From Pararhizobium antarcticum (GTDB taxonomy: Bacteria > Pseudomonadota > Alphaproteobacteria > Rhizobiales > Rhizobiaceae): a stretch of DNA of 58,748 nt. The notes beneath the pieces are model-generated. The model saw only the letters and a list, made by a program, of their open reading frames with translations, was not told where the DNA came from and searched no databases. Within the stretch, counting starts at the first letter, position 1, and each line of letters begins with the position of its first letter. Positions 32,374 to 39,800 of the stretch are shown piece after piece. A program made the position numbers and the translations under genes. Location: contig NZ_LSRP01000082.1 in assembly GCF_001885585.1 (NCBI RefSeq), positions 1 to 58,748 on the forward strand. The letters run 5' to 3'.

Positions 32374-33016
32374 GCTCTTGATCCGCCGTTTCGAATCCCT
32401 CGTTTGGAATTTCCGGCTCTTGCAGCGCGGGTCTGGATGGCGGCGCCCATATTTCACCGATCGCCCAAAGGAAAACCGAACCGGTCGGCAGACCCTTTTT
32501 CGCACGGTTGACCCAGCTTTCCTGAGACGGGCATTTTTCGACGAAATACCAGCCGACGCGCGATAGCTCGTCTGCCCTGATCGTTGCGCTGGTCACGATA
32601 TCTTTCAGCGGAGCGTGCCTCCCTGCCATGGTCTTCATCTGGGCATTTTCGCGAACCATCCTTGCCCGCTCGGAGATGCGCCCCCGGTCTTCACGAAGGG
32701 ATTGCGCCTCGGAATTAGCAATTGCCGCCATCTCCGAGGGGTTCGGCAAGAACGCCAGGTGCTTCGAATAGCCTCCGCGCTTCATCTTGAAGAACATCTT
32801 CCGAAGACCTTCGATTGGGGTTTCGGACAGGGCTTCCCGGTACAGGTCAATAGCGTCCGTTTCGCTCACGGCTATCGGGATCATCAGACCGGCATCGAGC
32901 AGACCGTTGATGCACTTCGCCACGTCGTCAGCGCCCGACGGTGACAGCTGTTCAGTGAGGGCGGTAATCTCGCTCTGGAAGGTCGATGATCGGTCCGGAA
33001 GTGTCTGCATTTTCAT
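32363..33016 (-). CDS. Hypothetical protein of the replication module
   Basis: 217 residues, helical: EQLSPSGADDVAKCINGLLD, DAIDLYREALSETPIEGLRK and FFKMKRGGYSKHLAFLPNPS. The pattern recalls small phage proteins paired with DUF1376 initiators. It lies directly downstream of one with a 65-base overlap. The C-terminus has FVEKCPSQESW and an acidic tail. The role may be helicase loading, but this is inference. A second ATG at 33010 is equally possible. Confidence 0.6.
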   Translation of the reverse strand: MKMQTLPDRSSTFQSEITALTEQLSPSGADDVAKCINGLLDAGLMIPIAVSETDAIDLYREALSETPIEGLRKMFFKMKRGGYSKHLAFLPNPSEMAAIANSEAQSLREDRGRISERARMVRENAQMKTMAGRHAPLKDIVTSATIRADELSRVGWYFVEKCPSQESWVNRAKKGLPTGSVFLWAIGEIWAPPSRPALQEPEIPNEGFETADQEHAA

Positions 33017-33806
33017 CACCGTAGATTTCGCTTTTGATTTTTTGGCGGATACGCTCGTGGCGCTGCATCGCCTCGCTTTTCGGCTTCTGGCCTGGACCCG
33101 GCGGCGGCTGCGCGCGGTGTTCCCAAGTGCCGGCGGCCTTGCGCTTGTCCATCGCGTCCTGAATGGCCGGGACGAAGTATTCCCAGGATCTGGCCGGGCG
33201 ATTGAGCCGGGCCGCGACGGCGCGAATGGTCGGGAGGACGTCTAGGTCGATATCGGCTCCGATCCGGATGAGTTCCATCACCGGGCCGACGACGAAACCG
33301 CCATGCGGCTGCATCTTGTCGCCAGCCGCATCCCTCAGCTTGCTTTCGATGGCAGCCGGGTCGAGATCATGGCCCGCGCAGGATGCTGCTGCTTCGTCAG
33401 AAGCAGTAGCTATGTTGTCGGTTGAAGGTGGCACGCCCGTATCACTGCTTTTGCTATGCACATGCAGTGCATTTGCATCATGCTTGCTTTTGCCCTTCGA
33501 ATACCTGCTTTCCGCAGCAGAGCGACGTTTCTCAATTATGTCGTCGGCCTTCGAAAGCTCGGCATCAATCCTCTTGTGCGTCCAGCCCGGGCCAAACAGC
33601 ATGGCGATCACGTCGCGGCTTTCCTCCCACTGGTCGGCCGTCATGCGGGCCACGCGGGCGATCAACTTCTCATTCGCCGGGAGGTGCCCGTTCTGCCAAT
33701 AGTGCATGATCAGCAGCATGTAGGCGCCGTGCTCGGTGGCCGTCAGGTGTCCGGTATCAGCGAGGTAGTCTGCGATGTGGAGTGGCATCCACGCACGGTT
33801 ACTCAT
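32952..33806 (-). CDS. DUF1376 (YdaU-like) replication protein
   Basis: 284 residues. The N-terminus WMPLHIADYLADTGHLTATE, HGAYMLLIMHYWQNGHLP and WEESRDVIAMLFGPGWTHKR is the DUF1376 signature. A middle low-complexity linker leads to a DnaD-like helical C-terminus and a basic tail. Such proteins initiate phage replication by recruiting host factors. It overlaps the DUF1064 gene by 4 bases. Confidence 0.85.
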   Translation of the reverse strand: MSNRAWMPLHIADYLADTGHLTATEHGAYMLLIMHYWQNGHLPANEKLIARVARMTADQWEESRDVIAMLFGPGWTHKRIDAELSKADDIIEKRRSAAESRYSKGKSKHDANALHVHSKSSDTGVPPSTDNIATASDEAAASCAGHDLDPAAIESKLRDAAGDKMQPHGGFVVGPVMELIRIGADIDLDVLPTIRAVAARLNRPARSWEYFVPAIQDAMDKRKAAGTWEHRAQPPPGPGQKPKSEAMQRHERIRQKIKSEIYGDENADTSGPIIDLPERDYRPH

Positions 33807-34174
33807 CGGATCACCTCGATATCAATGTGATACAGACCCTTGACCATCTTCACGGCTCTGCGAAATTCCCTCGTCTCAACGCCCTTGACGTCGATCACGC
33901 GGAATCGGTCTTCGGCTACATCCCAGTAAGCAAAATCCGCGGTATAATATCCGACAAACTCTGTGCCGGAGATCAGCGGGAACTTAGGCTGGCGAGCCAG
34001 GGCATAGATTTCGCCGCGCTTCATGCGAGCCTTGAGAAAAGCAAAGTGCCTGCCTTCGGCTTTGCTGTCCAAGCGCTCACCGTCAACTATCGTTGGCTTG
34101 GCGTTGAACTTATTCTTTCTGGCCTTTGGATCAGATGCGGCACGGTATTGCTCGGCTGACATGCGATCGGTCAT
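33803..34174 (-). CDS. DUF1064 endonuclease-like protein
   Basis: 123 residues from MTDRMSAEQYRAASDPKARK; the ATG overlaps the preceding stop. KFNAKPTIVDGERLDSKAEG, RHFAFLKARMKRGEIYALAR, ADFAYWDVAEDRFRVIDVKG and VETREFRRAVKMVK give a DUF1064/Holliday-junction-resolvase-like PD-(D/E)XK nuclease with E49 region, D (ADF) and DVKG. It probably resolves replication or recombination intermediates. Confidence 0.85.
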   Translation of the reverse strand: MTDRMSAEQYRAASDPKARKNKFNAKPTIVDGERLDSKAEGRHFAFLKARMKRGEIYALARQPKFPLISGTEFVGYYTADFAYWDVAEDRFRVIDVKGVETREFRRAVKMVKGLYHIDIEVIR

Positions 34175-34422
34175 CACGCGCCCATCCTGCATGCTTCCCT
34201 GATAACGCGGAGCCGGTCGCGGCTGACCCGGTTGTAGTTCTTCCGGTACTCGATATCCCGTTGACGCTTATCTTCAGTCTCTGCCGGGCGCTGATAATCG
34301 CACTCCCTGCTGTTCGTCATGGCGGCAATGAGATTGTAGGCCGTGCTTTCGGGTACTCCCATTGCCTCGGATATGGCGAGAGAGTTGCGACCGTGGATGG
34401 TTAATGCTTCTTCGAAGGTCAT
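34174..34422 (-). CDS. Helix-turn-helix protein from an internal start
   Basis: 82 residues starting MTFEEALTIHGRNSLAISEA, with MGVPESTAYNLIAAMTNSRE as a likely recognition region and a basic C-terminus (YRKNYNRVSRDRLRVIREAC). AAGAGGTGG lies upstream of the ATG, so it is probably translated on its own. It is the last part of the methyltransferase fusion. Role unknown, perhaps DNA-binding. Confidence 0.55.
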   Translation of the reverse strand: MTFEEALTIHGRNSLAISEAMGVPESTAYNLIAAMTNSRECDYQRPAETEDKRQRDIEYRKNYNRVSRDRLRVIREACRMGA

Positions 34423-34719
34423 GCTGCCACCTCTTGCCCGTCGCGTTCGCGTGCCCGCCGCGCTGAACGGCTGACACGGGCAACTCGCGGTCCAGAGAGG
34501 CTCATCATCGGGCCAGTCAGCAAGTCGAGCTGCAACGGACCAGAGACCGCCACCTGCGAAGAAATGGCATTGCGTGTAGCCGATAAGGTCATCCGGGTTC
34601 ACTTCCTTGATTGATCGTTCATCGACATCGCCAGGCGCGATCACGCCAGCGTCGATCATTGCCCGGAGGATGTGGGCTGCGGCCGGATCGATTTCGTTGT
34701 AATATGCCGCCATGCTCAT
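34174..34719 (-). CDS. Truncated cytosine-5 methyltransferase joined in frame to a small helix-turn-helix protein
   Basis: 181 residues. Residues 4-89 match the N-terminus of phage DNA cytosine methyltransferases: YYNEIDPAAAHILRAMI, CHFFAGGGLWSVAARLADWP and the PCQPFSAAG motif IV with catalytic Cys. All later motifs and the target recognition domain are missing. Residues 100-181 begin MTFEEALTIHGRNSLAISEA and look like an independent helix-turn-helix protein that retains its own ribosome site. A deletion has fused two genes. Methylation activity is unlikely. Confidence 0.75.
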   Translation of the reverse strand: MSMAAYYNEIDPAAAHILRAMIDAGVIAPGDVDERSIKEVNPDDLIGYTQCHFFAGGGLWSVAARLADWPDDEPLWTASCPCQPFSAAGTRTRRARGGSMTFEEALTIHGRNSLAISEAMGVPESTAYNLIAAMTNSRECDYQRPAETEDKRQRDIEYRKNYNRVSRDRLRVIREACRMGA

Positions 34720-34828
34720 TCGCCTCTTGCTGAAAAGAAATTCCAGACCATTCGCGGTCTGTAGTTGGCCCGGCGGGAGGATTGCCGGGCTAGTTCGGCG
34801 CCAGGAGGGGAGCGCCGAAGGACATCAT
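34720..34828 (-). other. Short gap with several hairpins
   Basis: On either strand GCCCGGC/GCCGGGC and CGGCGC/GCGCCG stems follow an AGACC/GGTCT stem. They lie between the operon's methyltransferase fusion and a small hypothetical gene. They may moderate leftward early transcription. No gene is seen. Confidence 0.35.
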
Positions 34829-35182
34829 TCACGTTTCGCTTTCCTCGCCAGCCACAATATTAGCCAGCCGCAGGATCGTCGGATTAACCGCCAGAGACTT
34901 CTCATGCGCGTATGCCTTCTCCACCCGTTCAGTTGCCTTGATGTACCCGGTGGCAATCGCCATGAAATTGGAAAGCAGCATGTCGTTTACGACGCGATTG
35001 CGCATGCGCAGCAGCACGGAAGCAGGTGTCCCATACTTGTTTTGAGCACGGGATGCGGCGGCCTCAATCGTGTCTCCGGGGCCGCGAAATTCCAGCCTGA
35101 GCATAAACTCAGCCATTCCTTTTGCCTCTCTGACGTACGCAACAGACATTTTGATTTCCCTGACAGAACTTTTGTCACCCAT
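34829..35182 (-). CDS. Hypothetical early phage protein
   Basis: 117 residues after a clear AGGAG. A beta-rich start (SVREIKMSVAYVREAKGMAE; FMLRLEFRGPGDTIEAAASR) is followed by helices (NFMAIATGYIKATERVEKAY). No family is recognised. Part of the leftward early operon. Confidence 0.6.
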   Translation of the reverse strand: MGDKSSVREIKMSVAYVREAKGMAEFMLRLEFRGPGDTIEAAASRAQNKYGTPASVLLRMRNRVVNDMLLSNFMAIATGYIKATERVEKAYAHEKSLAVNPTILRLANIVAGEESET

Positions 35183-35360
35183 GACATCTCCTTTGGCTCA
35201 AATTGCTCTTGTTGAAGGAGCAGACGCATGACCAAAGGCATTCAAGAGGTGGACGACGTGACGGGCTTTCGAGAGCTTTTCCCGTCGTCCACGAGGCTCG
35301 CCGCTGCGGAACCCGTAAGCATTGGTGATCTTGCCGCCGTGATAGTTTCAGACGCCACCG
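35183..35360. other. Gap in the leftward early operon
   Basis: No convincing minus-strand gene is present. A plus-strand frame from 35228, preceded by GAAGGAG, reads MTKGIQEVDDVTGFRELFPS but runs antisense into the small membrane gene. It remains doubtful. An internal promoter for the downstream early genes is possible here. Confidence 0.3.
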
Positions 35361-35555
35361 TTAAGCGGACAGACGCGATGCCTGTTCAATGGGAAGCGGG
35401 GCGAATTCCTCGTCCAATTCCATTTGCATGGCGTCGTAATCGATGACCGGCTCTCTCTGCTTGTGCAGGGAGTAGCTCCGGACGAAGCCATGGACGGCCA
35501 ATCCGATGAGCGCCGCGCAAGGAATGGCAGCCATGAGCCAGAAAAAATTAGACAT
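35361..35555 (-). CDS. 64-residue membrane protein
   Basis: MSNFFWLMAAIPCAALIGLA begins with a single transmembrane helix (5-26), then a basic then acidic cytoplasmic tail (VIDYDAMQMELDEEFAPLP). GGAGG is 4 bases upstream of the ATG, and the ATG overlaps the end of the preceding gene. An exclusion or regulatory role is possible, but none is recognised. Confidence 0.6.
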   Translation of the reverse strand: MSNFFWLMAAIPCAALIGLAVHGFVRSYSLHKQREPVIDYDAMQMELDEEFAPLPIEQASRLSA

Positions 35556-35757
35556 TGGAGCCTCCCGGCTTCGAGAAGATGTGAGCGAGATCATGGGAGG
35601 CCGCTATCCTCGTGGCGCTGTCCCATTCGCTTGCAGGTCGATCGAGGGTGGGGCGCTGAACCGCCGCACGCTGATGCGTTCCGCCCTCGACGGCCATCTG
35701 TGCAACGGCGTCCATGACGCTTGCAGCGCGGCGCTCGTATCCCCGTTCGTCGATCAT
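35548..35757 (-). CDS. 69-residue hypothetical protein
   Basis: MIDERGYERRAASVMDAVAQ followed by a G/A/R-rich middle and LAHIFSKPGGSNV. Both ends overlap neighbouring genes (ATGA at the start, stop inside the next start region), the mark of a translationally coupled operon. No family is recognised. Confidence 0.55.
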   Translation of the reverse strand: MIDERGYERRAASVMDAVAQMAVEGGTHQRAAVQRPTLDRPASEWDSATRIAASHDLAHIFSKPGGSNV

Positions 35758-36077
35758 GCGGCCTTCCTCGCCTTGAATGGTTCCTTGCCTTCCGATGCCC
35801 TGATTTCATCAACCAGCGCGACGACCTTGGCCCAATTCATGACCTTGCCACGACCCTTCGCGCCAACGCGCTTGACGATGGTCATGTTGCGGACGATCGA
35901 AAGGGCATAGCCGTGGTCCAGCAGATATCCCTTGATGTGATCGTAGTGAGCGGTGACGCCCGGCTCGAACCGGCGCACAGATCCGCCCTTTGCTTCGAAA
36001 GCCTTGACCATTTCCGTCGTGTCGACCTTGACGACGGGACGGCGATCAGACGGAGTGAATTGGAACGATGAAATCAT
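35754..36077 (-). CDS. Hypothetical protein, possible DNA-binding
   Basis: 107 residues: MISSFQFTPSDRRPVVKVDT, EPGVTAHYDHIKGYLLDHGY and a basic Lys/Arg-rich C-terminus. TGATG coupling to the GapR-like gene. No family is recognised; the basic charge fits nucleic-acid contact. Confidence 0.55.
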   Translation of the reverse strand: MISSFQFTPSDRRPVVKVDTTEMVKAFEAKGGSVRRFEPGVTAHYDHIKGYLLDHGYALSIVRNMTIVKRVGAKGRGKVMNWAKVVALVDEIRASEGKEPFKARKAA

Positions 36078-37069
36078 CAGGCGTCTTCCTTTTCGCGTTC
36101 AGCCGGTGCGCTTGCGCAATCGCGGCAATGTTGACGGCCCGCGCCGCCGCACGTCTCTTGACCAGGCCGCTTGCAATTCGGGCGAAGAACCAGGGCGTTC
36201 GTGATTCGCATTTCGTCGGGGGATGGCTTGGGAATGGGTGCCGGGCTTTCACCGGCTTCAGCATGGGTCAGGGGAGCGCCTTCCGATCTAGCCGGGATTG
36301 CCTCGCGCACCTTTTCCGCTTCCCCACTTCTCGCTGCAAAAGAGCTTTTCGTGGAGCGGTCCATTTCGGCACTCTCGCCGCCCGTCACGTCCTTTACGTG
36401 GACGTTGTCGCCGGTTTCCTCCGCATTGGTCGGCGCTGCAGCAACAGGAAAGCCGCCCACCGTCTCGTCTGCCGTTTCCGGCTGATTGTCGGGGAGACTG
36501 GACGCATAACCTTCAGCCTCCCCGGTTGCTGCGTCGTGGGAGGAGGAGACGACTGCAGCAGTCACCGACGCGGGAGGAGTTGCGTCGGATGGGGTATCGA
36601 GTGGGCCATTGCCGAACTTGCGGGCAACGGCGTCGGCCATCGCCACAGTCGAAGCGTGACCTTCTTCGGAGATCAGGCCAAGAGCCAGAGCTTCGGCAGA
36701 CAGCGCCTTTGTATCGTCCATGGCTTCGGACGAGCGGGCACGGCGGCGGGCGTCTCGGTCAACAAACTCACCCGTGATTGGGTCAAATTCTTCAATGATT
36801 TCTCGTGCGGGTGCATGCACGAGATTTGTGCCGTGGATTGCATCCCAATACGTATCGAATACGATGTCCTGCTCTTCGCGCTCGGCATCGTCCAGCTTGC
36901 GCTTCTGCACGACTTTCTTGATCGCCTTCACGTCGAAGCCGTTGGCGCGCGCTTCTTTGTAGATTTCGGACTTGTCGGCGTTCAGGTCAGCAATTTCGGC
37001 TTCGAGCCGTTCCACTCTCTGAACAATCGCCTTGAGCTGGTCGCGGGCAACGGGTAAGGCTTCGGTCAT
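36077..37069 (-). CDS. GapR-like (DUF2312) protein with a long disordered, Cys-ended tail
   Basis: 330 residues. Residues about 8-82 match the GapR/DUF2312 coiled coil: LKAIVQRVERLEAEIADLNA, DKSEIYKEARANGFDVKAIK and KVVQKRKLDDAEREEQD. GapR binds overtwisted DNA in alphaproteobacteria and is normally about 80-90 residues. Here about 200 Ala/Ser/Glu/Pro-rich residues follow. The end has Cys in RPNCKRPGQETCGG and QHCRDC, a possible metal site. The gene overlaps cro and is transcribed with it. Confidence 0.75.
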   Translation of the reverse strand: MTEALPVARDQLKAIVQRVERLEAEIADLNADKSEIYKEARANGFDVKAIKKVVQKRKLDDAEREEQDIVFDTYWDAIHGTNLVHAPAREIIEEFDPITGEFVDRDARRRARSSEAMDDTKALSAEALALGLISEEGHASTVAMADAVARKFGNGPLDTPSDATPPASVTAAVVSSSHDAATGEAEGYASSLPDNQPETADETVGGFPVAAAPTNAEETGDNVHVKDVTGGESAEMDRSTKSSFAARSGEAEKVREAIPARSEGAPLTHAEAGESPAPIPKPSPDEMRITNALVLRPNCKRPGQETCGGAGRQHCRDCASAPAEREKEDA

Positions 37070-37302
37070 GCGGATGCCCTCTCTGCCGGAGCAGAGCCAA
37101 AGAAGTCTGGCCGAAGATCATGGCGGGAAACCTTCCCGCCAGTTGCCCTTTCAAAATCAACCGCCTTTTCGACGCTGATCTGCTTCGCATCGGAAAGAAG
37201 CCACGAGATGTACTGCTGCGAGCAGCCGACCGCCTGCGCCAACTTTACCTGCGATCCGTGGACCTCAATGGCCCGTTCAATATGGAAGCGAAACTGTGTC
37301 AT
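37066..37302 (-). CDS. cro: Cro-like repressor (YdaS-type helix-turn-helix)
   Basis: 78 residues: FHIERAIEVHGSQVKLAQAV, GCSQQYISWLLSDAKQIS and VEKAVDFERATGGKVSRHDL. This is the pattern of YdaS/Cro proteins. It is divergent from the CI gene, with shared operators between them. First gene of the leftward early operon; its last codons overlap the GapR-like gene. It would favour lytic growth by blocking CI transcription. Confidence 0.85.
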   Translation of the reverse strand: MTQFRFHIERAIEVHGSQVKLAQAVGCSQQYISWLLSDAKQISVEKAVDFERATGGKVSRHDLRPDFFGSAPAERASA

Positions 37303-37303
37303 A

Positions 37304-37365
37304 CAAGCAAACTAGTAAAACCACAGCAGCCTGTCAACTAGTTTCCTTGTGTGCATCGAAACTAG
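37304..37365. promoter_or_regulatory. Immunity operators between cro and cI
   Basis: Three related sites: CAAGCAAACTAGTAA (37304-37318, plus strand), CAACTAGTTTCCTTG (37335-37349, the reverse orientation of CAAGGAAACTAGTTG) and GAAACTAG within 37358-37365. The shared core is AAACTAG. They overlap the leftward promoter and lie just upstream of cI. Two further copies occur at 40420-40456. Confidence 0.75.
37309..37337 (-). promoter_or_regulatory. Leftward early promoter for cro
   Basis: On the minus strand TTGACA (37337-37332) and TAGTTT (37314-37309) are separated by exactly 17 bases. The -10 is embedded in the first operator and the -35 overlaps the second, so repressor binding would block polymerase. 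The cro ATG follows within 10 bases of the -10, giving a very short or leaderless transcript. Confidence 0.7.
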
Positions 37366-37386
37366 CTTACTGGTAAAATTCAACTC

Positions 37387-37986
37387 ATGTCGTCAATCGC
37401 TGAAAACCTCAAAAGACTCAGGAAGCTACGCGGGTTCTCTCAGGCCACGCTTGCGGAGAAGTCTGGCGTGAGCCAACAGCTCATCTCCCAACTCGAAAAC
37501 GGCAAGAACCAGAAGACGACCGAATTGCCGGCGCTTGCATCTGCCCTAGGCGCAAGCGCCCATGAGATCGACGAGGATTTCACCCCGGACCTGGAAGGTG
37601 TGCCGACGGCTGTTGTGCCGGTACTGTCTTGGATCAGCGCCGGGGCGATGCTACGCGATGATTTGAGCGACGAGGCGAAAGGGGCAATTCGTGTCGCCTC
37701 TTTGCCGCCAACCGGGGACTGGATAGCGCTCCAGGTCGTCGGGGACTCCATGGACAGAATATCTCCGCCTGAATCCACGATCATAGTTGATCGTCGGGAC
37801 AAGCGCCTGGTGACAAACGCCTGCTACGTCATCGCGGATGACGACGGGAACGCGACCTATAAGCGATATCGCGCCGGGCCGGTTCGTTTCGAGCCGGTAT
37901 CGACAAACCCTGCGCACGAACCGCTTTTCCCGGACAATGACCCGATCATCATCGGCCGCGTTCGTCGATCAATCCTTGAGATGTGA
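37387..37986 (+). CDS. CI-type repressor, XRE helix-turn-helix plus S24 peptidase domain
   Basis: 199 residues. The helix-turn-helix is at 5-60 (LRKLRGFSQATLAEKSGVSQ; QLISQLENGK). A LexA-like C-terminal domain has Ser121 in VVGDSMD and Lys159 in TYKRYR. A possible Ala-Gly cleavage pair occurs in ISAGAM (85-86). RecA-stimulated self-cleavage on DNA damage would induce the prophage. A -10-like TAAAAT lies shortly upstream. Confidence 0.9.
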   Translation: MSSIAENLKRLRKLRGFSQATLAEKSGVSQQLISQLENGKNQKTTELPALASALGASAHEIDEDFTPDLEGVPTAVVPVLSWISAGAMLRDDLSDEAKGAIRVASLPPTGDWIALQVVGDSMDRISPPESTIIVDRRDKRLVTNACYVIADDDGNATYKRYRAGPVRFEPVSTNPAHEPLFPDNDPIIIGRVRRSILEM

Positions 37987-38000
37987 GGCTTGCGTGGCCG

Positions 38001-38111
38001 TTCGAAGGCCGTCCGATGTGGGAAAGCCTCTTGCCGGAGGTGGACGCAGTGCTTGAGCCGCTGTCGGCGGAGGAATGGAACCGAGTGAAAATGGAGGGAC
38101 TGCAACATTGA
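38001..38111 (+). pseudogene. Gene remnant copy A (FEGRPMWESLLPEVDA)
   Basis: In frame it reads FEGRPMWESLLPEVDAVLEP, then LSAEEWNRVKMEGLQH and a stop. It lacks an upstream part. The same sequence type recurs at 39800-39951 (FEGCLMWESYLPEVDA), where the 3' part is missing. The two look like pieces of one small gene family separated by the inserted segment 38.1-39.8 kb. The ATG at 38016 could still start a 31-residue peptide. Confidence 0.5.
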
Positions 38112-38160
38112 CCGGATAGTTTGCCTAATTTCTAGGCGTGAAGCTGGTGCCAAGCTGGAC

Positions 38161-38487
38161 ATGGCTCAATTATTAACTAAAGTTCACAATTTTTGTATTG
38201 AAAGCATTCGAACTCGCGCTAACATAAAACTCATGGAAAAGAAACTGGTGAAAGATATGAACATGTCACTAAGCAAGTCCTTTAGAAAGGGCTTCTTGGG
38301 CGGTATCCTGTCGCCCGGGAATCTCTTCTTAAGCCCCAAGATCCAGCGCCCTGCTCAGTACGATGGCAGTGTTGCGAGAGCCTGGCGGCAGGTTGGTGTT
38401 GCGTTGTCGGATGCTACCCGAAAAGAAGGGGAAAGCATTGGCAAAACATCCCGAAACAAAAAGCGGCGTTCAAATATCGCCGCCTAA
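38161..38487 (+). CDS. Hypothetical protein upstream of DUF2335
   Basis: 108 residues, basic: MSLSKSFRKGFLGGILSPGN, LFLSPKIQRPAQYDGSVARA and a Lys/Arg-rich C-terminus. It overlaps the DUF2335 gene by 50-77 bases in another frame. AT-rich relative to the phage average, suggesting a separate origin. No family is recognised. It might regulate or partner the membrane protein. Confidence 0.5.
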   Translation: MAQLLTKVHNFCIESIRTRANIKLMEKKLVKDMNMSLSKSFRKGFLGGILSPGNLFLSPKIQRPAQYDGSVARAWRQVGVALSDATRKEGESIGKTSRNKKRRSNIAA

Positions 38488-38938
38488 GCCTAAATCAGCG
38501 CCTCTGAAAAAAGACGCTGATATTGCCGACGAGATTGAACGGCAAATCGGCCCCCTTGTATCTCAGCAGCAGCGCGAGCAGATTGTCAGCCGCATAGTCG
38601 GGGTTATGCAAAGCGAGCAGTTCTCGGGGCCGATCGCTCATCCTAAGCATTTACGGGCATACGAAGAAATTCTGCCCGGAGCCGCCGAACGCATAATGAC
38701 GATGGCCGAAAATCAGCAAAATCATAATACCGACATGGAAAAGAAGATAGTTGCGGCTCAGATTTCAGACCAGAAGCGAGGGATGAGATATGGTCTGGTC
38801 GCGTTGACCTTAGTCATCTGCCTTGCCGCATATGCTGGCATGAATGGGAACAACACGCTTGCGGGTATGTTGGTCGGCGCTGGAGTTGCAGGCGTGGTCG
38901 GCGCCTTTGTAAAAGGTCGATACGATACTTCGGCCTAA
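38411..38938 (+). CDS. DUF2335 membrane protein
   Basis: 175 residues from the ATG at 38411; a TTG at 38438 with a better ribosome site (AGGGGAAAGCA) is an alternative start. The motif FSGPIAHPKHLRAYEEILPG and AAERIMTMAENQQNHNTDME is the DUF2335 signature. Two C-terminal transmembrane helices follow (YGLVALTLVICLAAYAGM; LAGMLVGAGVAGVVGAFVKG). Found in the immunity region between CI and an ImmA-like protease, a place typical of superinfection-exclusion genes. Confidence 0.75.
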   Translation: MLPEKKGKALAKHPETKSGVQISPPKPKSAPLKKDADIADEIERQIGPLVSQQQREQIVSRIVGVMQSEQFSGPIAHPKHLRAYEEILPGAAERIMTMAENQQNHNTDMEKKIVAAQISDQKRGMRYGLVALTLVICLAAYAGMNGNNTLAGMLVGAGVAGVVGAFVKGRYDTSA

Positions 38939-38974
38939 AGCTTTCCCAATCTCGGGCCATTGCAGTCAATTGCA

Positions 38975-39006
38975 AACCCCGCCCTCACCCGGCGAGGTTT
39001 CTCATG
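38975..39006 (+). repeat. 30-base repeat with hairpin, copy 1
   Basis: The 30 bases at 38977-39006 recur exactly at 39771-39800. They contain CCCCGCC/GGCGAGG arms and end in TTTCTCATG. The hairpin looks like a worn terminator stem and resembles the intact terminator at 40355-40381. The two copies flank the small membrane gene and the ImmA-like gene, as expected of a duplicated gene edge. Confidence 0.7.
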
Positions 39007-39011
39007 GTATA

Positions 39012-39230
39012 GTGTTGGCGCTGACAGCTGTTTGCGGTTTCTGGATGATCCGCAATGCCGCTATCCGGTCCGCTGGCGATACGGCAACGGCGTGGATTGA
39101 GGAAAAGGGTCGATCTCTTTTTGCGGAGGCAATTTCTGTCAAACAGGGCACAAATCAGCCTCGGTTTGGCGTTTCTGACGTGGAAGAAAACAAGGCGATA
39201 GATGAAGCCAAAGAAATCGGAGGCATGTAA
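39012..39230 (+). CDS. Small membrane-anchored protein before ImmA
   Basis: 72 residues from the GTG at 39012: VLALTAVCGFWMIRNAAIRS gives an N-terminal hydrophobic segment. A soluble tail follows (WIEEKGRSLFAEAISVKQGT; DVEENKAIDEAKEIGGM). It ends 2 bases before the metallopeptidase ATG, so the two are probably co-expressed. No family is recognised. It may anchor or be a substrate of the protease. Confidence 0.5.
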   Translation: MLALTAVCGFWMIRNAAIRSAGDTATAWIEEKGRSLFAEAISVKQGTNQPRFGVSDVEENKAIDEAKEIGGM

Positions 39231-39232
39231 AC

Positions 39233-39727
39233 ATGGACATGAGAGAGAAGCTTCAGATAGTTGGCCTCTATATGTCTATGCACGAGACCCCACCGATCAA
39301 CGTCGTTGGGCTAGCTAACCGGCTTGGAATCAAGGTTTATGAGGCGGACTGGCCTTCAACTATCTCCGGGAAAATCCAGAAAGACCGTGAAAAGGGCGGC
39401 CATAGCGGCTTTGCGATCTTCGTGAATAAGTCGCATTCCAGGAATCGAAGAAGGTTCACGATTGCGCACGAGGTAGCACATTTCGTTCTACACGAAGACC
39501 TGATTGGTGATGGGGTGTTTGACGATGCTCTGTACCGTAGCGGTTTGCCCAATAAAATTGAACAGCAGGCAAACGGTTTGGCTGCTGACATTTTGATGCC
39601 ATACCAAATAGTGCAGGCCAATCTGGACATGTCCATTGATGCTCTGGCCGATATGTTTGATGTATCGACTGCCGCTATTACTGCCCGGTTGAGTACCGTG
39701 TCTAGCGCTGGCAGCTTCGTATCGTGA
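39233..39727 (+). CDS. ImmA/IrrE-family metallopeptidase
   Basis: 164 residues. HEVAHFVLH (His79, Glu80, His83) is the zinc-binding HExxH of the ImmA/IrrE family, with NKIEQQANGLAADILMP as the usual third-ligand region. GGAGG lies 9 bases upstream. ImmA proteases cleave phage or mobile-element repressors in response to signals. Here a target could be the CI or ribbon-helix-helix repressor. Located in the immunity region. Confidence 0.85.
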   Translation: MDMREKLQIVGLYMSMHETPPINVVGLANRLGIKVYEADWPSTISGKIQKDREKGGHSGFAIFVNKSHSRNRRRFTIAHEVAHFVLHEDLIGDGVFDDALYRSGLPNKIEQQANGLAADILMPYQIVQANLDMSIDALADMFDVSTAAITARLSTVSSAGSFVS

Positions 39728-39770
39728 ATCCGATCCCTATTTAGGAATATCGAAAAAAACCCATATCCAG

Positions 39771-39800
39771 CCCCGCCCTCACCCGGCGAGGTTTCTCATG
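39771..39800 (+). repeat. 30-base repeat with hairpin, copy 2
   Basis: Exact copy of 38977-39006, again just after a gene end (ImmA-like stop at 39727) and before the second gene remnant. Suggests that the 39.0-39.8 kb segment was added or duplicated by recombination at this repeat. Confidence 0.7.

Noticed and set aside
35228..35446. Plus-strand ORF MTKGIQEVDD with a good ribosome site
   Set aside because: It runs antisense into the small membrane gene and its second half is not protein-like. The ribosome site alone is not enough, though I cannot exclude it.
36068..37057. Plus-strand 329-residue frame opposite the GapR-like gene
   Set aside because: Shadow of the GapR-like gene, which is supported by domain pattern and operon overlaps.
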